A DNA stretch of 64,000 bases from Pseudomonas putida (GCA_041879295.1 CP047152.1:1183501-1247500), one strand, 5' to 3'. Counted from the stretch's first letter, positions 28,247-38,675 are shown. A program made the numbers and translations. Notes: generated from the sequence alone by a model not told the origin.

Positions 28247-29887
28247 ATGGCGAGCAGTGTGCGCAGGCGCGAAGTGATCGGCTGGATGGGTATCGGTGCC
28301 TTGGCACCGCTGCTCGGCGCCTGCACAGCCTTCCCAGGGCAGCAGGGCGGCAACGCCCGGCTCGACTTGCTGTACGTCGCCGATACCCTCGATGCCCGCC
28401 AGCCTGGCCAGGCGGTGGTACCGGCTACCCGGCTGGGGCCGGTCAGCCACTTGGGCCGTGCGCCCTGGATGACCGGCAGCAGCGCCAGCATCGCCTACCC
28501 GCAACTGGCGCCGCTGCTCGATGCCCGCCAGGCAACGACGGCCCCGCTGGGCGGTTATGCGGTGCTCGCGGCGTTGCTGGAACAACTGCGTGGCGAGGCC
28601 GGTGCGGGCAACAGCCTGACCCTGGAAAACGGCCAAGGCTGGAATGGCAGTGGCCTGGCCTACCTGACCCAGGGCGAAAGTGGTGTGCAAGGCAGCCAGC
28701 TGTTGGGCATCGAAGCGCGGGTCAGCAGCGACGAGCGTGTGCTGTGGCCGCAACGCTGCATGGGCCTGTATCGCCAGGCCAGCGCCATTACCCTCGGCGC
28801 CGGGCTGGCTGACGCACAACGCCAGGCACTGGGCGTGCAAGGCCTGCACATTTTCGAGCGCGGCGGTGCCCGTATTGCAGTGGTTGGCGTGACCGACCCG
28901 TACGCACAGGACCAGAAAGCCTCTCTTAAACAGTGGTATCAGTCACTGCTGCCGGTATTCGAGCAAGCCCGGCGCGAGGCTGACCTGGTGGTGGCCATGG
29001 CCGATGCAGGCACGGGCCCCGGCTTGTGGCTGGCTGAACGGGTGCCGCAAATCGACGTGCTGTTGTGTGCCCGTGGTCAGGACCTGTGGCCGGCACCGGT
29101 CGAGGTCACCCAGGCCAGCGGTCGGCGCGTGCCGGTGCTGTTTGCCGGCTGCCGGGGCAGCGGTGCCTTCCGCCTGCGCTGCCAGCGAGTGGCCGGCCAG
29201 TGGCAGTTCGACGGGCGTTTTTTCCCGGCCTTTGAACAGCAACTGGCGCCTGCCGCGCAGCTGCGTGTCGCGCAATTGCAGGCACAACTGCGCCAGCAAC
29301 GGGCCGGCCACGCGGCCTGGCTCGACCAGCCGCTGGCCCGCGCGCCCCAGGCCTTGTGGCGCCGCGATACCCGTGGCGGCAGTTGGGACTGCCTGCTGCA
29401 TCAAGCCTTGGCCGACGATAGCAGCATGCCCGTGTTGCTGCCGGGCCTGCGTTACGACTACCCGCTGTCCGCCGGGGCGCCCATTACCCGCGAACACCTG
29501 ATCAGCCTTACCGGTGGTTACCCGGCGCCAGTGGTCGAGGCACCGGCCAGGCAGGTCGAACAAGTGCTGGAAAACGCCGCTGAACAATTGTTCGGTGACC
29601 CGCTGCTGCTGGACAACAGCCAGGACCTGCCGCGCTGGCAGGGCCAGGCCTGGAGCGTCAGCTACAGCCCACAAGGCAAGCGCATCACGGGGTTGGAGCC
29701 GGTGCAGGGCCTGTGCCGCACCTTTGGCTTGCAATTCGAAAGCCAGGCCGGCGAGCCACTTTGGCAGCGGGTCGAGGCCTGGCTCGCCCGCCAGCCTGAC
29801 GGTTGGCAACTGGCGCCGCTGCAACTGCCCGAAGTGCGTTACGTGCAGGGGCACCCAGGCTGGCACCCACGGCAATTGGCCTCGTGA
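28247..29887 (+). CDS. uxpA: Tat-dependent lipoprotein related to 5'-nucleotidases (UxpA)
   Basis: 546 aa from ATG 28247, with AAGGAT about 10 bases upstream; an in-frame ATG at 28220 is less likely. Signal VRRREVIGWMGIGALAPLLG ends in lipobox LLGAC. The rest resembles the 5'-nucleotidase/SoxB metallophosphoesterase type (LLYVADTLDARQPG, VVGVTDPYA, and a C-terminal domain with PYTx-like elements), but the canonical metal motifs are degenerate (VADTLD for an HxxDxHG), so activity is uncertain. First gene of the gsp run; its stop overlaps gspC. It fits the xcp-linked gene uxpA. Confidence 0.7.
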   Translation: MASSVRRREVIGWMGIGALAPLLGACTAFPGQQGGNARLDLLYVADTLDARQPGQAVVPATRLGPVSHLGRAPWMTGSSASIAYPQLAPLLDARQATTAPLGGYAVLAALLEQLRGEAGAGNSLTLENGQGWNGSGLAYLTQGESGVQGSQLLGIEARVSSDERVLWPQRCMGLYRQASAITLGAGLADAQRQALGVQGLHIFERGGARIAVVGVTDPYAQDQKASLKQWYQSLLPVFEQARREADLVVAMADAGTGPGLWLAERVPQIDVLLCARGQDLWPAPVEVTQASGRRVPVLFAGCRGSGAFRLRCQRVAGQWQFDGRFFPAFEQQLAPAAQLRVAQLQAQLRQQRAGHAAWLDQPLARAPQALWRRDTRGGSWDCLLHQALADDSSMPVLLPGLRYDYPLSAGAPITREHLISLTGGYPAPVVEAPARQVEQVLENAAEQLFGDPLLLDNSQDLPRWQGQAWSVSYSPQGKRITGLEPVQGLCRTFGLQFESQAGEPLWQRVEAWLARQPDGWQLAPLQLPEVRYVQGHPGWHPRQLAS

Positions 29888-30309
29888 TGCTCACCTCGCG
29901 TCTGCTCACCGGTGCTGGCCTGACCTTGGCCGGCTGGCTGTCTGCGCAGTGTGTGCTGCAGCTGAGCCGGCAGCCACACCCGGCCACGGCACCTGCGGTG
30001 GCCGATAGCCCGCTGCCCGGGCTGATGGTCGGTCACTGGCAGGCGCCGCCCGACAACGGCGCCATCACCATCACCCGTCTGCCGCTGCAGTACCTCGGCG
30101 GCCTCAAGGCCCAGCCATTGGCCGCCAGTGTGGTGGTGCTGCGCTACGGCCAGCAAGTGCGCACCCTGGCCCGCGGTCAGCGCCTGGCGCCAGGGATCGT
30201 GCTGCAGGACATCGACAGCGATGGCCTGATTTTCAACAACCAGGGGCGGCGTGAGCGCCTGCCCTGGCCGCCACGCCCCGCCGTGACCGGCTTCAAGCGG
30301 CAAGGATGA
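29887..30309 (+). CDS. gspC: Type II secretion protein GspC (XcpP)
   Basis: Inner-membrane linker to the secretin. 140 aa: a membrane segment (LLTGAGLTLAGWLSAQCVLQL) then a homology region (AQPLAASVVVLRYGQQVRTL, LQDIDSDGLIFNNQGRRERL). It lacks the C-terminal PDZ or coiled-coil domain of longer GspC proteins. TGATG overlap with uxpA fixes the start. Short and divergent, so the call leans on position before gspD. Confidence 0.8.
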   Translation: MLTSRLLTGAGLTLAGWLSAQCVLQLSRQPHPATAPAVADSPLPGLMVGHWQAPPDNGAITITRLPLQYLGGLKAQPLAASVVVLRYGQQVRTLARGQRLAPGIVLQDIDSDGLIFNNQGRRERLPWPPRPAVTGFKRQG

Positions 30310-30312
30310 ACG

Positions 30313-32067
30313 ATGCCTGTTAGATACTGCATGGCGGCTGCGCTGAGCCTGGCCTTGTCCATGGCCTATGCCCAAGAGCCGGTGTTCGATGACAACGGTA
30401 CGCCGATGTACGAAGTGAATTTCGTCGATACCGAACTCGGCGAGTTCATCGACAGCGTGTCGCGCATCACCGGCACTACCTTCATCGTCGACCCCCGGGT
30501 CAAGGGCAAGGTCACCGTGCGCACTGTCGACCTGCACGACGCCGACGCCATCTACGACATCTTCCTGGCCCAACTGCGCGCCCAGGGGTATGCCACCGTC
30601 GACCTGCCCAATGGCAGCGTGAAGATCGTGCCCGACCAGGCCGCGCGCCTGGAGCCGGTGCCAGTGGAGGCGGGCGGGCGGCAGGGTGAGGGTAGCGACA
30701 GCGTGGCCACCCGCGTATTCAACGTGCGCAACGCCGCCAGCGAACAGGTACTGGGTATCCTCAAACCGCTGATCGACCCGCGGGTTGGGGTTATTACACC
30801 GTACCCGGCGGCGCACCAGTTGGTGGTGACTGACTGGCGCAGCAACCTCGAACGCATCGCCAGCCTGCTGCGCCAGCTTGACCGCCCTCAAGAGGCACCG
30901 GGCAATGGCAGCACCCAGGTGATCTACCTGCGCCATGCCAATGCCGGTGAAGTGGTCAAGGTGCTGCGAGGGCTCAGCCAGGAAGGTGCGGTGCCGGCTG
31001 AGGGCGCGGGTGAGGCAGAGGGCAAGGACCGGCCGGTGATGCCAGCCTCCGGTGGCCCGGGCATCCGCCTGGAATACGAAGAAGGTACCAATGCCGTGGT
31101 CATGGTCGGCCCCGACAGCGAGCTGGCAGCGTACCGGGCCATTGTCGAGCAACTGGACATTCGCCGTGCCCAGGTGGTGGTCGAAGCGATCATCGCCGAG
31201 GTGTCCGACAGCAGCGCCCAGGAGCTGGGTGTGCAGTGGCTGTTCGCCGACGAGAAGTTCGGCGCCGGTATCGTCAACTTCGGCAGTAACGGGGTGAATA
31301 TCGCCAGCATTGCCGGGGCCGCCGCCAGTGGCGACAACGAGGCCCTGGGTGACCTGTTGTCCACCACTACCGGTGCCACGGCGGGCATCGGCCATTTCGG
31401 CGGGGGCTTCAACTTCGCCATGCTGATCAACGCGCTGAAGGGCAAGAGCGGCTTCAACCTGCTGTCCACGCCCACCTTGCTGACCCTGGACAACGCCGAA
31501 GCATCAATCCTGGTCGGTCAGGAGGTGCCCTTCGTCACCGGCTCCGTGACGCAGAACAACGCCAACCCGTACCAGACCATCGAGCGCAAGGAAGTCGGGG
31601 TGAAGCTGCGCATCAAGCCGCAGATCAATATCGATAACAGCGTGCGCCTGGACATCGTCCAGGAGGTGTCGTCGATTGCCGACACCAGCTCGGCCAGCGA
31701 CGTGATCACCAACAAGCGCGAGATCAAGACCAAGGTCATGGTCGAGGACAACGGCCTGGTGATACTTGGCGGCCTGATCAGTGACGAGTTGAGTACCAGC
31801 AACCAGCGTGTGCCGCTGCTTGGCGACATTCCTTATCTTGGCCGGTTGTTCCGCTCCGATGCCACCCGCAATACCAAGCAGAACCTGATGGTGTTCATCC
31901 GCCCGCGTATCCTGCGCGACGGCCCGAGCCTTGCGGGCCTCAGTGAAGACAAGTACCGCACCCTGCAGCAGACCACACCGCTGCAATTGCCGGACCTTGC
32001 AGAGGGCACGCGGCTGTTGCAGGTATTCCCCGCCAGCCGCGCACGCCTGGAAGGCGGTGACTGGTGA
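30313..32067 (+). CDS. gspD: Type II secretion secretin GspD (XcpQ)
   Basis: Outer-membrane channel, 584 aa. Signal peptide to about residue 20 ([14 protein letters not shown] then Q). N0-N3 periplasmic domains follow ([32 protein letters not shown]). The C-terminal secretin domain carries [20 protein letters not shown] and [15 protein letters not shown] lies 7 bases before ATG. Shorter than XcpQ of P. aeruginosa. Confidence 0.94.
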   Translation: MPVRYCMAAALSLALSMAYAQEPVFDDNGTPMYEVNFVDTELGEFIDSVSRITGTTFIVDPRVKGKVTVRTVDLHDADAIYDIFLAQLRAQGYATVDLPNGSVKIVPDQAARLEPVPVEAGGRQGEGSDSVATRVFNVRNAASEQVLGILKPLIDPRVGVITPYPAAHQLVVTDWRSNLERIASLLRQLDRPQEAPGNGSTQVIYLRHANAGEVVKVLRGLSQEGAVPAEGAGEAEGKDRPVMPASGGPGIRLEYEEGTNAVVMVGPDSELAAYRAIVEQLDIRRAQVVVEAIIAEVSDSSAQELGVQWLFADEKFGAGIVNFGSNGVNIASIAGAAASGDNEALGDLLSTTTGATAGIGHFGGGFNFAMLINALKGKSGFNLLSTPTLLTLDNAEASILVGQEVPFVTGSVTQNNANPYQTIERKEVGVKLRIKPQINIDNSVRLDIVQEVSSIADTSSASDVITNKREIKTKVMVEDNGLVILGGLISDELSTSNQRVPLLGDIPYLGRLFRSDATRNTKQNLMVFIRPRILRDGPSLAGLSEDKYRTLQQTTPLQLPDLAEGTRLLQVFPASRARLEGGDW

Positions 32068-33515
32068 TGCTGCCCTATCGCCAGGCACGGCAGAGCGGAG
32101 TGGCCATGGCCCCGGCAGAGCAGGGCTGGCAGCTATGGCTGCGGCCCGACGCCGACAATGCCCAGTTGCAGGAGTTGTTGCGTGTGCATGGCCAGCCAAG
32201 CCTGCTCGAATATCTGGAACCTGCGCTGTTCGACGAGCGCCTTGGCCAGCTGTACCAGGCCGGCGATGCCGCCACCGAGGCGCTGATCGAAGGCATCGGC
32301 GACCAGGTCGACCTGGATAGCCTGATGAGCGAGATGCCGCGCATCGAAGACCTGCTTGAAAGCGACGACGAAGCGCCGGTGATCCGCCTGATCAACGGCC
32401 TGTTCGGCCAGGCGCTGCGGCTGCGCGCCTCGGACATCCATATCGAGACCTTCGAGCAGAGCCTGGTGGTGCGTCTGCGGGTCGATGGCCACCTGCGTGA
32501 GGTGCTGCGTCCACCGCGTGCGCTGTCGGCCATGCTGGTATCACGGATCAAGGTCATGGCCCGCCTGGACATCGCTGAAAAGCGTCAGCCCCAGGACGGC
32601 CGCATCACCTTGCGCGCGGCGGGGCGCGAAGTGGATGTACGAGTCTCGACCTTGCCCGGCATCCACGGCGAGCGGGTGGTGATGCGCGTGCTCGACAAGC
32701 AGGCCAGACTGCTGGCGCTGGATAACCTGGGCATGCCGGCAGCGGTATTGCAGGGCCTGCGCAGTTGCCTGGCGCGGCCCAACGGCATTGTGCTGTCCAC
32801 CGGGCCGACCGGTTCGGGCAAGACCACGACCCTGTACGCCAGCCTGAACAGCCTCAACGATGGCAGCCGCAACATCCTTACCGTCGAGGACCCGGTGGAG
32901 TACGCCATCGCCGGCATTGGCCAAACCGCCATCAACCCGCGTGCCGGGCTGACATTTGCCAGTGGCCTGCGCGCCATCCTGCGTCAGGACCCTGACGTGA
33001 TCATGCTCGGCGAAATCCGCGATCAGGAGACTGCGCAGATCGCCGTGCAGGCCAGCCTCACCGGCCACCTGGTGCTGTCGACCTTGCACACCAACAGCGC
33101 GGTAGGCGCAGTGACCCGCCTGCGCGACATGGGCATCGAGCCCTTCCTGATCGCCTCGTGCCTGCGCGGCGTCCTGGCCCAGCGCCTGGTGCGGCGTTTG
33201 TGCAGCTGTGCCGTGGCGCACCCGCTACAGGCCGCCGAGCGCGAGCTGTGGCCCGAGCTGGCGGCACTGGACAGCACTTATCACGCCGTGGGCTGCGAGC
33301 AGTGCCAGGGCAGCGGTTATATCGGGCGACTGGGGCTGTACGAGTTTATCGAACTGGACGCTGGGCTCATCGGCTTGTTGTACGACGGCGCCAGTGAGCT
33401 GGCCATGCAGGATTACCTGGCTGATCGGCGCCAAAGCCTGGTGGCGATGGCCAGCGATTGCCTTGCTCGCGGCGAGACCAGCCTGGCCGAAGTACTGCGC
33501 GTGGTACAGGGCTAA
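32067..33515 (+). CDS. gspE: Type II secretion ATPase GspE (XcpR)
   Basis: Cytosolic hexameric motor, 482 aa. Walker [15 protein letters not shown] (about residue 246), Asp box [10 protein letters not shown], Walker [17 protein letters not shown], His box [11 protein letters not shown]. The cysteine knuckle is reduced (RRLCSC..., [10 protein letters not shown]). ATG overlaps the gspD stop (TGATG); a GTG one codon earlier is the alternative. Confidence 0.95.
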   Translation: MLPYRQARQSGVAMAPAEQGWQLWLRPDADNAQLQELLRVHGQPSLLEYLEPALFDERLGQLYQAGDAATEALIEGIGDQVDLDSLMSEMPRIEDLLESDDEAPVIRLINGLFGQALRLRASDIHIETFEQSLVVRLRVDGHLREVLRPPRALSAMLVSRIKVMARLDIAEKRQPQDGRITLRAAGREVDVRVSTLPGIHGERVVMRVLDKQARLLALDNLGMPAAVLQGLRSCLARPNGIVLSTGPTGSGKTTTLYASLNSLNDGSRNILTVEDPVEYAIAGIGQTAINPRAGLTFASGLRAILRQDPDVIMLGEIRDQETAQIAVQASLTGHLVLSTLHTNSAVGAVTRLRDMGIEPFLIASCLRGVLAQRLVRRLCSCAVAHPLQAAERELWPELAALDSTYHAVGCEQCQGSGYIGRLGLYEFIELDAGLIGLLYDGASELAMQDYLADRRQSLVAMASDCLARGETSLAEVLRVVQG

Positions 33516-33518
33516 GGC

Positions 33519-34721
33519 ATGCCAACCTATCGCTACCAGGCCGTTGACCTCGCCGGCAAATCGCACAAGGCCAGCTTGCAGGCTGACAGTGAACGCCACG
33601 CTCGCCAGCTGTTGCGCGAGCAGGGCCTGTTCGCCCGCCAGTTGCAGCGTCATGAAGCCGGCAGCCGACAACCCCGTCGCCAGCGCCTGAGCCGCGCCCA
33701 GCTGTGTGAGCTGACCCGTCAGCTGGCCACCTTGACCGGGGCCGGCATTCCCTTGGTCGATGCCCTTGCCACCCTTGAACGGCAACTGCGTCAGCCCGCC
33801 CTGCACAGTGTGCTGGTGGCCTTGCGCGGCTCGCTGGCCGAAGGCCTAGGCCTGGCCCGCAGCCTGGCCCGGCAGGGCGCACCGTTCACTGGCCTGTACT
33901 GCGCGCTGGTCGAGGCCGGCGAACGTTCCGGGCACCTGGCCCAGGTGCTGACCCGCTTGGCCGACCACCTGGAGCAGGTACAACGCCAGCAACACAAGGC
34001 CCGTACCGCGTTGATCTACCCCACGGTACTGATGGGGGTGTCGCTGGCCGTGGTCATTGGCCTGATGACCTTCGTCGTGCCCAAGCTCACCGAACAGTTT
34101 GCCCACGCCGGGCAGAGTCTGCCGCTGATTACCTCGTTGCTGATCGGCTTGAGCCAGGCGGTGGTGCAGGCCGGACCGTGGTTGCTGGGGCTGGCGTTGA
34201 TGCTTGCCGTGCTGGCTGGATGGTTGCTGCGCAAACCGCACTGGTGTCTGCGTCGCGACCAACTGCTGCTGCGCCTGCCACGTATTGGCAGCCTGCTGCA
34301 GGTGCTGGAAAGCGCACGTCTGGCGCGCAGCCTGGCGATTCTCACTGGCAGTGGCGTGGCCCTGCTCGAAGCCTTGCAAGTGGCCACTGAAACCATCGGT
34401 AACCGGCGTATCCGCCTGGCCATGGAGCAGGTGCGCCAACACGTGCAGGGCGGCACAAGCCTGCACCGTGCGCTAGATGCCAGCCAGCAATTCCCGCCGC
34501 TGCTGGTGAATATGGTCGGCAGCGGCGAGGCCAGCGGCACCCTGGCGGACATGCTCGAGCGCGTGGCCGACGACCAGGAGCGCGGCTTTGCCCGCCAGGT
34601 CGATACCGCCATGGCGCTGTTCGAACCCCTGATGATCCTGGTGATGGGCGCTGTGGTGCTGTTCATCGTGCTGGCGGTGCTGCTGCCGATCATGCAACTC
34701 AACCAGGGCCTGCAATTGTGA
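33519..34721 (+). CDS. gspF: Type II secretion inner-membrane protein GspF (XcpS)
   Basis: 400 aa polytopic platform protein. Two T2SF domains (about 75-195: GAGIPLVDALATLERQL; 275-395: GSGVALLEALQVATETIGNR) with three membrane helices, the last at the C-terminus (LMILVMGAVVLFIVLAVLLP). It starts 3 bases after gspE. Confidence 0.94.
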   Translation: MPTYRYQAVDLAGKSHKASLQADSERHARQLLREQGLFARQLQRHEAGSRQPRRQRLSRAQLCELTRQLATLTGAGIPLVDALATLERQLRQPALHSVLVALRGSLAEGLGLARSLARQGAPFTGLYCALVEAGERSGHLAQVLTRLADHLEQVQRQQHKARTALIYPTVLMGVSLAVVIGLMTFVVPKLTEQFAHAGQSLPLITSLLIGLSQAVVQAGPWLLGLALMLAVLAGWLLRKPHWCLRRDQLLLRLPRIGSLLQVLESARLARSLAILTGSGVALLEALQVATETIGNRRIRLAMEQVRQHVQGGTSLHRALDASQQFPPLLVNMVGSGEASGTLADMLERVADDQERGFARQVDTAMALFEPLMILVMGAVVLFIVLAVLLPIMQLNQGLQL

Positions 34722-34738
34722 CGACAAGGAGTATTGCC

Positions 34739-35173
34739 ATGCAGCATCGAAGTAACCGCCAACGCGGCTTCACCCTCATGGAAATCATGGTGGTGATCTT
34801 CATCATCGGCCTGCTGATCGCCGTGGTTGCGCCCAGCGTGCTGGGCAACCAGGACAAGGCCATGAAGCAGAAGGTGATGGCCGACCTGGCCACCCTGGAG
34901 CAGGCACTGGACATGTACCGTCTGGACAACCTGCGCTTCCCCAGTAACGAACAGGGCCTGGCCGCGCTGGTGAAAAAGCCGGCTCAGGAGCCGCTGCCTC
35001 GGGCTTGGCGCAGTGATGGCTACGTGCGTCGCCTGCCGGAAGACCCGTGGGGCACCCCTTACCAGTACCGCATGCCCGGCGAACACGGCCGGGTCGATGT
35101 GTACTCGTTGGGCGCCGATGGCATGCCGGGTGGCGAAGGCCAGGATGCCGACCTGGGTAACTGGGCGCTGTAA
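34739..35173 (+). CDS. gspG: Major pseudopilin GspG (XcpT)
   Basis: 144 aa. Prepilin peptidase site QRG then FTLMEIMVVIFIIGLLIAVV with Glu5; C-terminal calcium-loop region SLGADGMPGGEGQDADLGNW. ATG 34739 has AAGGAG 8 bases upstream. No prepilin peptidase gene is in this window, so PilD is presumably shared. Confidence 0.95.
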   Translation: MQHRSNRQRGFTLMEIMVVIFIIGLLIAVVAPSVLGNQDKAMKQKVMADLATLEQALDMYRLDNLRFPSNEQGLAALVKKPAQEPLPRAWRSDGYVRRLPEDPWGTPYQYRMPGEHGRVDVYSLGADGMPGGEGQDADLGNWAL

Positions 35174-35176
35174 CCG

Positions 35177-35608
35177 GTGCGCGGTCAGCGTGGCTTCAGC
35201 CTGATCGAGCTGCTGGTGGTACTGGCCATCGCCGGGCTGATGACCGGGCTGGCGGTAGTCGGGCTCGGCAGTGGCCAGGCCCGTGTCGACCAGGCCTTGC
35301 AACGATTGGCGGCCGAGACTCGCGGCCAGGCCGCGCTGGCCCGGCATGCCGGGCAACTGCGCGGGCTGCGCTGGAATGGCCAGCGCCCGGAGTTCGTGCG
35401 CCGCGAGGCCAATGCCTGGGTGGTCGAAGCGGTGCCGCTCGGCGACTGGCCCAAGGGCCTGCACCCGGACTGGCCGGCCAGCCCGCAACCGCGCGTGCTG
35501 TTCACGCCGCATGGCTGGGCGCAGTCGGGTAGCGTGCGCTGGCGCTGGGCCGATGGCAGTCAGCAATGGGCCTGGAGCCGCACCGATGGCATGTGGGTAG
35601 TGCCATGA
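35177..35608 (+). CDS. gspH: Minor pseudopilin GspH (XcpU)
   Basis: 143 aa, GTG start 3 bases after gspG. Prepilin signal GQRG then FSLIELLVVLAIAGLMTGLA with Glu5, and a beta-rich C-terminal domain (SVRWRWADGSQQWAWSRTDG). Confidence 0.88.
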   Translation: MRGQRGFSLIELLVVLAIAGLMTGLAVVGLGSGQARVDQALQRLAAETRGQAALARHAGQLRGLRWNGQRPEFVRREANAWVVEAVPLGDWPKGLHPDWPASPQPRVLFTPHGWAQSGSVRWRWADGSQQWAWSRTDGMWVVP

Positions 35609-35973
35609 AGCAAACACAGCGTGGTTTCACTCTGCTGGAGGTGACCGTAGCCCTGGCGATCGCTGCCGTGCTGGCGGTGATCACCAGCCAGGTACTCCGC
35701 CAGCGGCTGGCTGTGCAGGACAACCTGCAACAGCACCGCCTTGGCTTGTTGTGCGCGCGTGAGCTGCAAGCACGCTTTGTCGTCGAGCAGTACTGGCCTG
35801 CCGAAAACCAGGTAGCCGGCGAGCTTGGGCAAGGTGGCCAACTGTGTCACTGGCAACTGCAACTGCGCCGCACCGGCGTGCGCGACCTGCGCCGTGGCGA
35901 GCTACAGCTGTTCGCCGACCGCGAGCAGCGCCTGCCACTGGGCCAGTACACCGTGTTTCTGGAGCGCCCATGA
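35605..35973 (+). CDS. gspI: Minor pseudopilin GspI (XcpV)
   Basis: 122 aa. MKQTQRG then FTLLEVTVALAIAAVLAVI; the conserved Leu-Leu-Glu-Val is typical of GspI. ATGA overlap with gspH fixes the start. Confidence 0.9.
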   Translation: MKQTQRGFTLLEVTVALAIAAVLAVITSQVLRQRLAVQDNLQQHRLGLLCARELQARFVVEQYWPAENQVAGELGQGGQLCHWQLQLRRTGVRDLRRGELQLFADREQRLPLGQYTVFLERP

Positions 35974-36560
35974 AACGCCACCAGGCAGGCCTGACCCTGA
36001 TCGAACTGATGGTCGCTCTGGCCCTGACTGCCGTGCTTGGCATCATGCTGGCTGCCTTGGTCAACGGCTGGCTGAAGGTGCGCGAGCGCCTGCAGCACAC
36101 CAATCAGCAAACCTCGGTGCTGGACTTTTGCCTGGCGCTGGAGCGGCGCTTCGACAGCCCGGTGCTGCGCCGTGTCTACGACCAGCGTCTGCCGTTGGCC
36201 AGTCGTTGGCTGGACTGGCAGCCCGCTAGCAACCAGTTGCTGTGGGTTGCCAGCACCGGCCTGCCGGCAGCCGAAGGTGGCTCGCGCCTGCAACGCCAGC
36301 GCCTGCGCTTCGAGGCCCGTGAGCAGCGCCTGCTGCTGGAAAGCTCGGCGGATTTGTACGCCGCCGTCGCCCCACGCTGGGTACAGCGCGAACGACTCGA
36401 CCAGGTCAGCGCCATGAACGTTCTGTACTACCAGGGCGGCCGCTGGCTGGCCTGGCCTTCTGACCAACCGGTGCACCCAGGCCGTGGCGTGCGTCTGGAA
36501 CTGCTGCGTGATGGAGCCCCCTATGTCTGCACCTTCGCCCTTCCATGGGGGCGCTCATGA
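35970..36560 (+). CDS. gspJ: Minor pseudopilin GspJ (XcpW)
   Basis: 196 aa. MKRHQAG then LTLIELMVALALTAVLGIML (Leu rather than Phe at +1, Glu5 kept), and a GspJ domain with paired strands (ERRFDSPVLRRVYDQRLP). ATGA overlap with gspI. Confidence 0.9.
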   Translation: MKRHQAGLTLIELMVALALTAVLGIMLAALVNGWLKVRERLQHTNQQTSVLDFCLALERRFDSPVLRRVYDQRLPLASRWLDWQPASNQLLWVASTGLPAAEGGSRLQRQRLRFEAREQRLLLESSADLYAAVAPRWVQRERLDQVSAMNVLYYQGGRWLAWPSDQPVHPGRGVRLELLRDGAPYVCTFALPWGRS

Positions 36561-37633
36561 AATTTGAATGGCGGCGGCGTACGCCGGCCCAGGCGTGGCT
36601 ATTGCTGCGCCCGGGTGCTGTCTGGCACTGGGCGCTGGTCCAGGAGGGTATTTTGCAAAGCCAGGGGCAGGGTGAGCCACCGGCCAACCCGCAGGCCCAT
36701 GTTGCGCTGGTTCTGCCTGCCGAAGCCTGCAGCCATTTTCGCGTGCCGGCCCCGCCCGGGCTCAAGCGCGAAGAATGGCCTTTGTTGCTTGAGGATCGCT
36801 TGCTGCAGGCCCCGCATGAGGTGGCTTGTGCCTGCCTGGCCCGTGAACCCGGGCACCTTCGCCTGCTGGTAGTGGCGCGTCAGCAGCTGGATGACTGGCG
36901 TGGCCAATGTGCCGCCTGGGGCTTGCAGGTGGTGCGCTGCTGGGCGGAGCTGCAGTTGCTGCCGCTGCCCGAGCCAGGATGCGCCTGGCAATGGCAGCGT
37001 ATGCCCGGCATGTCCTGTTACAAAGGGCTGGCCGAAGACGGACAGGAACACTGGCTGGCCTGGCCTGATGCCTTGGGTGGGGTGCCGCAGCCACCGTGGG
37101 CAGGGCTGCACAAGACGTCGCTGAGCGGCAACTGGCCCACCGTATTTGCGCCGCTCGACACATTACCCGGTCTGTTCGAACGCACCCGCAAAGTCCGCTC
37201 GTTGCCGGTGGCGTCCCGCCAGCAGCAGCGGCTGTTGGCGGCTTGCCTGATGCTGGCCACCGTTTGGGGTGGTTTGTGGTTGAGCCAGCAATGGCGCCAG
37301 GCGCAACTCTGGCGCAGCCAGGTCATTGCCGTGACCGGCGAGCAGGCCAGCCCTCGGCACGCGGCGCAGGCCCTCAAGCGCCTGCGCGAGAGCGTACTGC
37401 AGCAGCAACTGCGTACACGTCAGCTAGACGACCTGCAGGCTCGCTTGCAGGCCTGGCTGCGTGCCAACCCTGATTGGCGCCTGCAAGCGGTGCGCTTCGA
37501 TGGTCAGCGTTGGCACCTGCGCCTGGAGGGCGAGGGCAATGCGCCGCCATGGCGTGATATGGCAGCTGCCGCTGGCGCCACAGTGCAGGTTCAAGAAGGC
37601 CGGGTGATCTTCGACTTGGGAGCCGCCTCATGA
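36557..37633 (+). CDS. gspL: Type II secretion protein GspL (XcpY)
   Basis: 358 aa. Cytosolic actin-like domain that binds GspE (WLLLRPGAVWHWALVQEGIL), one membrane helix (about 225-245, LLAACLMLATVWGGLWL) and a periplasmic ferredoxin-like domain. Diverged in sequence; identity rests on architecture and on lying between gspJ and gspM. ATGA overlap with gspJ. Confidence 0.85.
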   Translation: MKFEWRRRTPAQAWLLLRPGAVWHWALVQEGILQSQGQGEPPANPQAHVALVLPAEACSHFRVPAPPGLKREEWPLLLEDRLLQAPHEVACACLAREPGHLRLLVVARQQLDDWRGQCAAWGLQVVRCWAELQLLPLPEPGCAWQWQRMPGMSCYKGLAEDGQEHWLAWPDALGGVPQPPWAGLHKTSLSGNWPTVFAPLDTLPGLFERTRKVRSLPVASRQQQRLLAACLMLATVWGGLWLSQQWRQAQLWRSQVIAVTGEQASPRHAAQALKRLRESVLQQQLRTRQLDDLQARLQAWLRANPDWRLQAVRFDGQRWHLRLEGEGNAPPWRDMAAAAGATVQVQEGRVIFDLGAAS

Positions 37634-38016
37634 ACCGGGACTGGTTACAGCGTCATCGCTTCAAGTTCGCCTGGGGACTGATCGCTCTGCTGCTGGCCGT
37701 CCTGGCCCTGCGTGAAGGCGTTGCGCAATGGCGCGAGCTTGGCCAGTGGCGCGCGCTGGCCGAACAGGCGGCCAGCCTGCAAGGCGGGCCCGGTGTGAAC
37801 CTGGAGCGGCTACGTCAGTCGGCCCAGGCCCGTGGGATCGAACTGACCGAAGTCGATACACAAGACAAGGCCTGGCAGCTGCGCGGGCAAGTGGCCGATG
37901 AGCGCATGCTGCAAGGCTGGCTGCAGAGCCTGCGTGCAGAAGGCGCACTGCCGTTGCAATGGGGGCTGGAGCAGCAGGGCAAGGCTTTGCGATTCGACCT
38001 GGTGGTGCAGCCATGA
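37630..38016 (+). CDS. gspM: Type II secretion protein GspM (XcpZ)
   Basis: 128 aa: short cytosolic N-terminus, one helix (FAWGLIALLLAVLALREGVA), coiled coil and small periplasmic domain. ATGA overlap with gspL. Confidence 0.85.
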   Translation: MNRDWLQRHRFKFAWGLIALLLAVLALREGVAQWRELGQWRALAEQAASLQGGPGVNLERLRQSAQARGIELTEVDTQDKAWQLRGQVADERMLQGWLQSLRAEGALPLQWGLEQQGKALRFDLVVQP

Positions 38017-38675
38017 GCCGCAGAGCAGCAATGGCCTGGGTGCTATTGGTATTCGTGCTCACGCTGTTTATCGAGCTTCCGGCCAAGTGGTTGGTGCGTG
38101 CGTCCGGCCTGCCGATACGTGATGTCAGTGGAAGCCTTTGGCAAGGGCAGGCACAACAATGGGGGCCGGTCGGGCCTTTGCGCTGGACGCTGCAGCCCTG
38201 GCGCTTGCAGGCGAATGCGCAGGTGGGGTTCCAGGGCCAGGCCTGGCAGTTGCTTGCAGAAGGCTGGCCTTGGCGTTGGCGGCTGGAGGTATCAGCCAAG
38301 GGGACTTTGGCGACGGTATCGACGGATTACCGCCTGGCCGGCCAGTGGCAGGGTGTGTTGAAGATGCAAGGGGCAGGGCGCCAATGCCAAGCCAGTGAAG
38401 GCCGCGTGATCGTAACCGACCTTGCGCTGAGCGACCCTTGGTCACTAGGCCTTGGGCACGGCTGGCTGGAAATGGACTGCCGCAGTGGCTGGCACCTGCG
38501 CGGGCAGTTAGCGCAGCAAGGGCAACATCAACTGGGCGTGGATGCCGACCTGCCAGGGCGCCGGGCGCAGGTGGTGTTCCAGCTGCAGCCTGAAGCGCCG
38601 TTGACGCCATTGTTGCGTGGGGCCCAATGGCTCGGGCCGCAGGCCCTGGCGGGGCAGCGAGACCTTCGTTGGTAA
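38013..38675 (+). CDS. gspN: Type II secretion protein GspN
   Basis: 220 aa with an N-terminal membrane anchor (MAWVLLVFVLTLFIELPAKW) and the GspN domain (SGLPIRDVSGSLWQGQAQQW, VSTDYRLAGQWQGVL). GspN is dispensable in several systems. ATGA overlap with gspM; last gene of the gsp run, followed by REP sequence. Confidence 0.85.
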   Translation: MSRRAAMAWVLLVFVLTLFIELPAKWLVRASGLPIRDVSGSLWQGQAQQWGPVGPLRWTLQPWRLQANAQVGFQGQAWQLLAEGWPWRWRLEVSAKGTLATVSTDYRLAGQWQGVLKMQGAGRQCQASEGRVIVTDLALSDPWSLGLGHGWLEMDCRSGWHLRGQLAQQGQHQLGVDADLPGRRAQVVFQLQPEAPLTPLLRGAQWLGPQALAGQRDLRW

